Source: DAOQTX01 sp035340715
GTDB lineage: Bacteria; Bacteroidota; Bacteroidia; AKYH767-A; OLB10
Direction: 5' to 3'
Assembly: GCA_035340715.1 (NCBI GenBank)
Contig: DAOQTX010000014.1
Coordinates: 1 to 48,305, forward strand
DNA: 48,305 nt
The translations under genes and the position numbers were made by a program. This document shows positions 25,803 through 32,579 of the stretch, piece by piece (within the stretch, counting starts at the first letter, position 1; every line of letters begins with the position of its first letter). The notes under the pieces were generated by a model. The model made no database searches, was not told the origin of the DNA, and saw only the letters and a program-made list of their open reading frames with translations.

Positions 25803-26597
25803 ATGGAATTAGTAGGTTATATAGCTGCAGTGCTTATAGGGGTTTCTTTAGGATTGATTGGCGGAGGAGGCTCTATTCTAACCGTGCCGGTTTTGGTCTA
25901 TTTATTTGGAGTTGATCCCGTTCTGGCTACAGCATATTCGTTATTTATCGTTGGCTCAACTGCATTAGTGGGTGTTATTTCCAAAATCAGAAATCTAGAA
26001 GTAGATTTTAAAGCAGCATTAACTTTTGGTATTCCTTCGGTGATTGCAGTATTTGTAACTCGAAAATATATAATACCCTTTATACCAGATATAATTATTT
26101 CGAATGATCATATCGTTTTATCAAAGGGAACATTTTTACTGATTCTTTTTTCTATTCTAATGTTGTTGGCAGCCTATAGTATGTATTTTGAAAAAACAAA
26201 TACAGATCAAAAAAGCCCGAAACCGAAGAATTTACTGATGGCAATGATAGAAGGTGCTTTAGTTGGTGTGCTTACCGGTTTGGTTGGGGCAGGTGGAGGT
26301 TTCTTAATTATACCAGCATTGGTATTGTTGGGTGGCTTGCCAATGAAAAAAGCAATAGGTACTTCATTATTAATCATTGCGACAAAATCACTAATTGGCT
26401 TTATAGGAGACGTTTCCAATTACTATATGGATTGGAAGTTGTTGATTTCAGTCAGCATCCTAGCGATCATTGGTATTTTTATTGGCAATGGCTTAAGTAA
26501 ACTCGTAAGCGGAGCTAAACTTAAAAAGGGCTTTTCTGTTTTTGTAATTATTATGGGACTATATATAATTATTAAAGAAATTTTCATTCAAAACTGA
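25803..26597 (+). CDS. TauE/SafE family permease (sulfur compound or anion export)
   Basis: The 264-residue polytopic protein has about eight hydrophobic segments in two similar halves, each with a Gly-rich turn: GLIGGGGSILTVPVLVYLFG and GLVGAGGGFLIIPALVLLGG, the repeated signature of the family. Members export sulfite, sulfoacetate or related oxyanions. Its position before the persulfide dioxygenase and YeeE genes suggests it disposes of sulfite or thiosulfate made by that pathway, as in the staphylococcal cst locus. ATG 25803 is chosen because it gives the canonical N-terminus and leaves the CRP-like site in the leader region. No terminator is seen before the next gene, so some read-through is possible. 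Confidence 0.9.
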   Translation: MELVGYIAAVLIGVSLGLIGGGGSILTVPVLVYLFGVDPVLATAYSLFIVGSTALVGVISKIRNLEVDFKAALTFGIPSVIAVFVTRKYIIPFIPDIIISNDHIVLSKGTFLLILFSILMLLAAYSMYFEKTNTDQKSPKPKNLLMAMIEGALVGVLTGLVGAGGGFLIIPALVLLGGLPMKKAIGTSLLIIATKSLIGFIGDVSNYYMDWKLLISVSILAIIGIFIGNGLSKLVSGAKLKKGFSVFVIIMGLYIIIKEIFIQN

Positions 26598-26599
26598 TG

Positions 26600-26644
26600 T
26601 GTGATAATTGTCACTATTTAAACATATACATAGCCTTATCTTTG
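26600..26644 (+). promoter_or_regulatory. CRP/FNR-like operator and promoter of the persulfide dioxygenase operon
   Basis: TGTGATAATTGTCACT (26600-26615) fits TGTGA-N6-TnACn. Its centre lies 29.5 bp before the -7 box TATCTTTG (26637-26644), which is followed by CA. This is the same geometry as at 25748. The predicted leader is about 14 nt. No good -33 TTTG is present, as expected for an activator-dependent promoter. Confidence 0.65.
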
Positions 26645-26662
26645 CACTATTAAATTAAAACT

Positions 26663-28081
26663 ATGATAATCGAACAAATTTATACCGGATGTTTAGCACA
26701 AGGTGCCTACTACATAGAATCGAATGGTGAAGCAATTGTGATTGATCCATTAAGAGAAGTAGAACCGTATATAGAAAGAGCAAAACGAAGCGGTGCTAAG
26801 ATTAAATATGTTTTGGAAACACATTTTCATGCTGACTTTGTTTCAGGACACATTGATTTAGCTAAGAAATCAGGAGCTAAAATTGTTTATGGTCCTATGG
26901 CTAATCCAGATTTTGAGGCACATATTGCTGCTGATAATGAAATACTTGAAGTAGGTAAATTAAAAATCAAAGTGTTGCACACACCTGGTCATACCATGGA
27001 AAGCACTTGCTATTTATTGAGCGATGAAAATGGGAATGAGAAAGCTTTATTTTCCGGTGATACTTTATTTATAGGTGATGTAGGTCGCCCAGACCTTGCT
27101 CAGAAAGCCGCTCATTTAAGCCAAGAAGAGTTAGCGGCAACTTTATTCGATTCACTTAGATCAAAAGTGATGACGCTCAACGATGATATTGTTGTTTACC
27201 CGGCTCACGGAGCAGGTTCGGCTTGTGGTAAAAATATGAGCAAAGAAACCAGCGACACTCTAGGAAACCAAAAGAAAACGAATTATGCATTGAGAGCGGA
27301 CATGACTAAAGATGAGTTTGTAAAAGAAGTAACCGATGGATTGATGGCTCCTCCGGCATATTTCCCCATGAATGTAAAGTTGAATAAAGAAGGCTATGAG
27401 AGCATCGATATCGTTCGTGAACGTGGTGCTACAGCTCTTGATCCGGAAGCATTTGAATTATTAGCCAATGAAAGCGGATCGATAATATTGGATACACGAA
27501 ATGCTCAATCTTTTGCCAGTGGGTTTATTCCAAACTCAATCAACATTGGAATTGATGGTGGATTTGCTCCTTGGGTAGGAACTCTAATTCCTGATGTTAA
27601 ACAAAACATCATGATTGTTGCTGATCCCGGAAGAGAAGAAGAAGTGGTTACGCGATTGGCTAGAGTAGGATTTGATCAGTGCCTTGGATTTTTAAAAGGG
27701 GGATTTGAAAGTTGGAGAAAAGCCGACAAAGAAATTGATCAAATTGAATCGATAACCGCAGATCAATTGGCGAACTTGTATTCAAAAAATAACAAGTTGA
27801 ATATTCTAGATGTTCGTAAGCAAAGCGAGTACAATAGTGAACATATTCAAACGGCAGTGAATGGGCCATTGGATACAGTAAATGATAGTATGCTAAAAAT
27901 AAATCAATCGCAGCCCACTTATGTTCATTGTGCCGGAGGATACAGGAGCATGACATTTATTTCAATTTTAAAAGCACGTGGATACGAAAATCTAATTGAT
28001 GTAAAAGGTGGATTTGGTGCTATTAAAGCAAATGGGTCATTTGATCTTACTGATTATGTTTGCCCTACTACTTTAGTATAA
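26663..28081 (+). CDS. CstB-like persulfide dioxygenase-rhodanese fusion
   Basis: The protein has 472 residues. The N-terminal metallo-beta-lactamase fold (1-230) is of the ETHE1 type: THFHADFVSGH (H54, H56, D58, H63), HTPGH with H110, SGDTLF with D133 and PAHG with H182. Its mononuclear iron site would oxidise low-molecular-weight persulfide to sulfite. The middle rhodanese-like domain (about 265-358) lacks the active Cys; the loop reads ADPGREEE. The C-terminal rhodanese (about 365-465) has the active loop HCAGGYRS with C423. This order, including the dead middle rhodanese, is that of Staphylococcus aureus CstB, which makes thiosulfate from persulfide plus sulfite. It is cytoplasmic, and followed 9 bp later by two YeeE-type genes. 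Confidence 0.93.
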   Translation: MIIEQIYTGCLAQGAYYIESNGEAIVIDPLREVEPYIERAKRSGAKIKYVLETHFHADFVSGHIDLAKKSGAKIVYGPMANPDFEAHIAADNEILEVGKLKIKVLHTPGHTMESTCYLLSDENGNEKALFSGDTLFIGDVGRPDLAQKAAHLSQEELAATLFDSLRSKVMTLNDDIVVYPAHGAGSACGKNMSKETSDTLGNQKKTNYALRADMTKDEFVKEVTDGLMAPPAYFPMNVKLNKEGYESIDIVRERGATALDPEAFELLANESGSIILDTRNAQSFASGFIPNSINIGIDGGFAPWVGTLIPDVKQNIMIVADPGREEEVVTRLARVGFDQCLGFLKGGFESWRKADKEIDQIESITADQLANLYSKNNKLNILDVRKQSEYNSEHIQTAVNGPLDTVNDSMLKINQSQPTYVHCAGGYRSMTFISILKARGYENLIDVKGGFGAIKANGSFDLTDYVCPTTLV

Positions 28082-28090
28082 ACAATAACG

Positions 28091-28660
28091 ATGATAGAAT
28101 TTATATATGAACCATGGCCATGGTATGTGGCTGGGCCATTAATTGGACTAGTAGTGCCCTTATTATTTATCATAGGCAATAAATCATTTGGCATCTCAAG
28201 TAGCTTGCGACATATTTGTGCTGCATGTATTCCTGCCAATATTCCATTTTTCAATTACGAGTGGAAAAAGGAGCGTTGGAATTTATTTTTTATTAGTGGA
28301 ATTCTGATTGGAGGAGTATTATCCTATTTCTTTTTGTTGGATCCGAATTATGCAGCAGTTATTTCTCCATCATTGATTACACAATTGAAAGAGGATGGAC
28401 TTCAAAATTTTAGTGGCCTGCTTCCGATAGAAATATTTTCTTTTCAATCACTCACTTCATTTCCTGGATTTATTATGATTGTTGTTGGAGGTTTCTTAAT
28501 TGGATTCGGAACCCGATACGGTGGAGGCTGTACTAGCGGTCACGCTATATTAGGACTTTCTACCTTACAATGGCCTTCGCTTGTTGCTACTTGTTGTTTT
28601 ATGGCAGGCGGAATCATTATGTCAAATGTTGTACTTCCTTTTCTGTTAAAATTATTCTAG
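28091..28660 (+). CDS. YeeE/YedE family sulfur transporter half, first subunit
   Basis: The 189-residue membrane protein has about five hydrophobic segments and the family signature GFGTRYGGGCTSGHAILG, whose cysteine is the one thought to relay thiosulfate in TsuA/YeeE. It equals half of a full-length YeeE; the other half is probably the next gene, 1 bp away. In the family the conserved cysteines pass sulfur species through the channel. Direction (uptake of thiosulfate or release of sulfane sulfur) is not decided by sequence. Confidence 0.9.
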   Translation: MIEFIYEPWPWYVAGPLIGLVVPLLFIIGNKSFGISSSLRHICAACIPANIPFFNYEWKKERWNLFFISGILIGGVLSYFFLLDPNYAAVISPSLITQLKEDGLQNFSGLLPIEIFSFQSLTSFPGFIMIVVGGFLIGFGTRYGGGCTSGHAILGLSTLQWPSLVATCCFMAGGIIMSNVVLPFLLKLF

Positions 28661-28661
28661 G

Positions 28662-29159
28662 ATGAGTCATCAAAATAATGAATTAATATCGAGTAATCGA
28701 GAAACGCAAAGTATTTGCACCAATCAATCCGAAACGAACTATAAATGGTATTTCGATATTAAATACCTTATAGTTGGGATTTTATTTGGTATAGTGCTTA
28801 TTAAAGCTGAAGTAATAAACTGGTTTAGGATACAAGAGATGTTTCGTTTTCAATCGTTTCATATGTATGGAATCATTGGAAGTGCAGTTGTTGTTGGATT
28901 AGTTTCTGTCTGGTTAATCAAAAAATTTGACATCAGAACTTTAGACGGAGAAAAAATAGTTTTTCACACAAAGAAATTTCATAAAGGAAATATTTTCGGT
29001 GGAGTGTTATTCGGATTGGGTTGGGCAATGACCGGAGCTTGTCCCGGACCTCTTTTTGCACAACTGGGTAGCGGCATGTGGGTGGTTGGAATAACAATAC
29101 TAAGCGCCATATTCGGAACTTGGGTGTATGGAAAATTTAGAGAGAAGCTTCCTCACTAG
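28662..29159 (+). CDS. YeeE/YedE family sulfur transporter half, second subunit (DUF6691-like)
   Basis: The 165-residue protein has an N-terminal soluble stretch of about 28 residues, about four hydrophobic segments and the second-half signature GLGWAMTGACPGPLFAQLG with the conserved cysteine. With the preceding gene it makes up a full two-domain YeeE. Pairs like this (PmpA/PmpB type) commonly follow CstB-like genes in Bacteroidota. Its 3' end overlaps the convergent LOG gene by 23 nt. Confidence 0.88.
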   Translation: MSHQNNELISSNRETQSICTNQSETNYKWYFDIKYLIVGILFGIVLIKAEVINWFRIQEMFRFQSFHMYGIIGSAVVVGLVSVWLIKKFDIRTLDGEKIVFHTKKFHKGNIFGGVLFGLGWAMTGACPGPLFAQLGSGMWVVGITILSAIFGTWVYGKFREKLPH

Positions 29160-29901
29160 TTCTTTGTTTGAAAAGTTTTTCTAAAAATATTCTTCTAGGT
29201 TTCACTCGTTTAACTTGATAGTTCTCTTTGAGATATTTCTGAATATGATTCATAGCGTCTTCGATGCTGTCAGTAAATAAAACCAAATCCAAATCTTTTG
29301 ATGAAATGGTTTTTTGTTGTTCCATTTCTTCCAGTAATTCTTTTAAATTTTTATAGTAATCTGTTCCGTAAACTATAACCGGAAAATCATTTATAGTTGC
29401 AGTTTGAATGAGCGTTAACGTTTCAAAGAGTTCATCCATAGTGCCAACTCCTCCAGGAAGTACTACAAATGCAACAGAATATTTTAATAAAAGAACTTTT
29501 CGAACGAAAAAGAAATTCATAGTCGTCCATTGATGCATATAAGGATTGGGGCTTTGCTCGTGGGGCAGTGTAATATTGCATCCGGCAGAAAATCCTCCAT
29601 TTTCATATGCTCCTCTATTGGCAGCCTCCATTATGCCAGGTCCTCCTCCAGTCATTACCGTTATGCCGGTTTTAGCAATTTCTTTCCCAAATTCATAGGC
29701 GGCTTTGTAATAGACATGATCTTCCTTAAATCTGGCAGAACCAAAAACGGTAATACAAGGAGAGGTAAAATGTAAGGCGCGAAATCCTTTAATAAATTCT
29801 AATAAAACTTTAAAAGAAAAAAAGAGTTCTGAACTTCTGCTGCGAGCACCTTCCAAAAAAGGTAGGCCGTCTTTAGTGTTGAGCTTAGTGCGAGTGGTCA
29901 C
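29137..29901 (-). CDS. LOG family protein (nucleoside-5'-monophosphate phosphoribohydrolase-like)
   Basis: The 254-residue Rossmann-like protein has the two signatures of the LOG/lysine-decarboxylase-like family: GGGPGIMEAANRGA and PGGVGTMDELFETLTLIQT (PGGxGTxxE). Biochemically tested members cleave AMP or cytokinin ribotides to base plus ribose-5-phosphate; the old annotation as lysine decarboxylase is wrong. An extension at each end (about 40 residues N-terminal, 35 basic residues C-terminal) goes beyond the minimal LOG fold. It is convergent with, and overlaps, the YeeE gene. It lies downstream of rpoD on the same strand, 122 bp away. Confidence 0.9.
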   Translation of the reverse strand: MTTRTKLNTKDGLPFLEGARSRSSELFFSFKVLLEFIKGFRALHFTSPCITVFGSARFKEDHVYYKAAYEFGKEIAKTGITVMTGGGPGIMEAANRGAYENGGFSAGCNITLPHEQSPNPYMHQWTTMNFFFVRKVLLLKYSVAFVVLPGGVGTMDELFETLTLIQTATINDFPVIVYGTDYYKNLKELLEEMEQQKTISSKDLDLVLFTDSIEDAMNHIQKYLKENYQVKRVKPRRIFLEKLFKQRTSEEASL

Positions 29902-29965
29902 TTAAATTATTTTTTTGATGGATGAATATAGTAAAAAACCCAAATTCAATTTGCGTTATAAGAGA

Positions 29966-29995
29966 AGAGCCCCTGCTCAACTGCAGAGGCCCTTC
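29966..29995 (-). terminator. Possible terminator after rpoD
   Basis: A GC-rich inverted repeat (GCCCCTGC/GCAGAGGC, one mismatch, 29969-29990) lies 30 bp past the rpoD stop. The following minus-strand tract is only moderately T-rich (CTCTTCTCTT), so this is weak. Confidence 0.35.
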
Positions 29996-30023
29996 CGAAT
30001 CCTGTAAACACCCGACCATATTT

Positions 30024-30887
30024 TTATCCAAGATAGTTTTTCAGAACACCTGATCTTGATTTATTCTTTAATCGTCTTAATGCATTTTCTTTAATCTGTC
30101 TCACACGTTCACGAGTTAAATTCATTCGGTCTCCAATCTCATCTAAAGTCAGTTGATGCGAATTGCCAATTCCGTAAAATAATTTTATGATATCACTTTC
30201 TCTGGGAGTTAAAGTATTTAACGATCGATCGATATCTTTTTTTAGAGACTCATTCATCAATTCATTATCGGTGCTTGGCGTATTAGTGTTTTCTAACAAA
30301 TCACCAATCGAAAAACTATCCTCGCTGTCAATTGGAGCATCCATAGATACTGCTTTGTTCGAAATTCGTAAAGTGTCTGCAAGCTGTTCTTTGCTAATGT
30401 CTAATTCACTTGCAATCTCTTCGTCTGTTGGTTCGCGTTCAAATTTTTGTTCTAATTCCGCAAATGTTTTTCTAATCTTATTTACATTACCTACTTGGTT
30501 CAATGGCAGTCGAACAATTCTTGATTGTTCAGCCAATGCTTGCAATATTCCTTGACGGATCCACCAAACTGCATATGATATGAATTTAAATCCTTTGGTT
30601 TCATCAAACTTTTGAGCGGCTTTTATCAAACCCAAATTGCCTTCGTTGATCAAGTCGGGTAGGGTCAGACCTTGATTCTGATATTGTTTTGCAACGGAAA
30701 CTACAAAGCGAAGATTTGCTTTAACAAGTTTTTCTAATGCGATTGGATCCTTCTTTCGAATTCTTTGTGCGAGTTCTACTTCATCCTGAGGAGAGATCAT
30801 CGGCTCTTTGGATATATCGTTTAGATATCTTTCCAAAGAAGGACTTTCACGATTGGTTATAGATTGGGTAATCTTTAATTGTCTCAT
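30024..30887 (-). CDS. rpoD: Primary sigma factor RpoD (short Bacteroidota type)
   Basis: The protein directs RNA polymerase to the TAnnTTTG promoters seen in this window. It has 287 residues and lacks the long region 1.1 and spacer of E. coli sigma70, which is normal for this phylum. Region 1.2 (SLERYLNDISKEPMISPQDE), region 2 (LPDLINEGNLGLIKAAQKFD, then KFISYAVWWIRQGI), region 3 and region 4.2 (LTLDEIGDRMNLTRERVRQI) are all present. ATG 30887 gives the conserved MRQLKITQSIT start; the longer frame beginning 15 codons upstream is rejected. The gene stands alone on the minus strand, before the LOG gene. Confidence 0.97.
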   Translation of the reverse strand: MRQLKITQSITNRESPSLERYLNDISKEPMISPQDEVELAQRIRKKDPIALEKLVKANLRFVVSVAKQYQNQGLTLPDLINEGNLGLIKAAQKFDETKGFKFISYAVWWIRQGILQALAEQSRIVRLPLNQVGNVNKIRKTFAELEQKFEREPTDEEIASELDISKEQLADTLRISNKAVSMDAPIDSEDSFSIGDLLENTNTPSTDNELMNESLKKDIDRSLNTLTPRESDIIKLFYGIGNSHQLTLDEIGDRMNLTRERVRQIKENALRRLKNKSRSGVLKNYLG

Positions 30888-30964
30888 GGAAAAAATAGGT
30901 TGATGTATAATGAATAACAAAATACATGCCACTAAGTTTTAAATGTTAACAAGTAAGATCCAAG

Positions 30965-32056
30965 TTAGGCAGTCGGTGTTTTTGGATCAGTTGTTTCATG
31001 GACTTCACTGCTTGGAATTTTTACTAAAATTTCAGTTTTTTCTTCTGATGAGGAACTAAATTCGCTTCGATAAACTTTTAGTAATAATACAAAATACGAT
31101 ATCAACAAGGGGCCGAATATTAAACCGGTAAGGCCAAACCACTTTAATCCAACGATAACTCCCAATATGGTTACAAGTGGATGAATGTTGGCAAACTTCT
31201 TCTGCAATACAAATCGGAAAACATTGTCAACATTAGTAATGATTAAAGCGCCAAAACAAAAAAGTATAATGGCTTGTGTATTGAGGCCCATCACATAAAG
31301 ATAGATGGATGCCGGTAACCATACGATAGTTGTACCAACGATGGGAATAAAAGAAAACACAGCGCACATCATGCCCCAGAATATGGGTTCGGGTAATTGG
31401 CAAAATGCAAATGCCATTCCCGAAATCACTCCTTGTATCAAAGCTAAGAATGGTGCCAATACAACATTGGAAAAAACCATCTTATCCATTTCTTCAACAA
31501 ACAACTCAATACTTTGTCTGCTGATGGGCAATATTTTTCCTAAAAAATTTCTGGGGTCGATAGAATAAATTAACATGTAAAAAAGCATGAAGTACATCAT
31601 TACCACTACAGCAATCATATTCAGGGTTTGATTTAAGAAAGCGGGAATTAGATTGGAAGCGATCTCTTTCATCTTTTCTAAAGTGTCTTCAGAAATCAAT
31701 TTAAAACCGGTATAGGAACTGATATAGCGATCGACCTCGAGCAACATGTTGTAAATCTGATCGGTGTTTAAGATTAGATTATTGACTTTGTCCGCCAATA
31801 AAATACCAACAAAGAAAACGGGTAGTACTACCGTGAATACACTTAAAAGCATCACGCAAAGTGCAGCCAATGATATGTTCCATTTTCTTTTTAGGGTAAG
31901 ATATTTCATCATCGGTCGGGCTAAAATTGAAATGACCAATGCAACAAGGAATGAGCTAATAAATGCACTGAGCGAGTAAATTAAAAAAAGGCCTAGCGAT
32001 ACAATGATTAAAAACAAAAATATTTGTCTGTTTATGAATGGATCTTTCTTATCCAT
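30965..32056 (-). CDS. AI-2E family transporter (PerM/TqsA-like permease)
   Basis: The 363-residue polytopic protein has an N-terminal pair of hydrophobic segments, a central soluble stretch (about 85-145), then a cluster of segments with the family's SFIPIVGTTIVWLPASIYL and LKWFGLTGLIFGPLLISY motifs. Members export small molecules or act as Na+/H+ antiporters; the autoinducer-2 role of TqsA cannot be assumed. The C-terminal 30 residues are soluble and Ser/Glu/Thr-rich. The start overlaps the stop of the upstream gene by 8 nt, which places it in the alaS operon. Confidence 0.9.
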   Translation of the reverse strand: MDKKDPFINRQIFLFLIIVSLGLFLIYSLSAFISSFLVALVISILARPMMKYLTLKRKWNISLAALCVMLLSVFTVVLPVFFVGILLADKVNNLILNTDQIYNMLLEVDRYISSYTGFKLISEDTLEKMKEIASNLIPAFLNQTLNMIAVVVMMYFMLFYMLIYSIDPRNFLGKILPISRQSIELFVEEMDKMVFSNVVLAPFLALIQGVISGMAFAFCQLPEPIFWGMMCAVFSFIPIVGTTIVWLPASIYLYVMGLNTQAIILFCFGALIITNVDNVFRFVLQKKFANIHPLVTILGVIVGLKWFGLTGLIFGPLLISYFVLLLKVYRSEFSSSSEEKTEILVKIPSSEVHETTDPKTPTA

Positions 32057-32579
32057 GTTCTGAATAGTTTACTATATTTTTATTTGCAAGATCATTTAAT
32101 ACATTTCTCAATTCTTCAGTTTTATTTGAACCTAACAATAAGGCTCTTTTCTTCTTTGACTTAAATTGAATGTAAATACCTTTGTTTCCAGAAACCGTAT
32201 TGGCTGTGGCTTTTATTCCAATTCGATATCCCCATCCGCCAAATTCACGAATGGCTTTATATGTTTTAAATTGAATTTGGTCTATTTCACTAAACGAAAC
32301 AATTTTAAAATTCTTGTTAAAAGGAACCCATCTATAGTTAATGCCGCTTGAGCTAATTCTCACCTGGAGATTAGTTTTATAAAACAAAATCAATATGCCT
32401 ATAAAAAGAATGAGTAAAATGTAAATCAACAATGATTGATCATTATCATTGGAAGAATTATTTGGAATTAGAGCAAGGGAAATGAATAGCACAATGATGA
32501 TGGACAACAAACTCCAAAGCCAGGTTTGTCGGAAGAATTGTTGTTCTTCAAACAAAGTTTGATCATTTGTTGAGTTCAT
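32049..32579 (-). CDS. Membrane protein with PH-like domain, between alaS and the AI-2E permease
   Basis: The family is not firmly recognised. The 176-residue protein has two hydrophobic segments (about 20-40 and 50-68) followed by a beta-rich domain (about 70-170; VRISSSGINYRWVPF, FSEIDQIQFKTY, GGWGYRIGIK, GIYIQFKSKKKRALLLGS) resembling the bacterial PH (YdbT-like) fold. ATG 32579 lies within the last codons of alaS (17-nt overlap); the longer frame from 32678 would lie almost wholly inside alaS and is rejected. The next gene overlaps its end by 8 nt. The tight overlaps on both sides suggest translational coupling; function unknown. Confidence 0.75.
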   Translation of the reverse strand: MNSTNDQTLFEEQQFFRQTWLWSLLSIIIVLFISLALIPNNSSNDNDQSLLIYILLILFIGILILFYKTNLQVRISSSGINYRWVPFNKNFKIVSFSEIDQIQFKTYKAIREFGGWGYRIGIKATANTVSGNKGIYIQFKSKKKRALLLGSNKTEELRNVLNDLANKNIVNYSEHG

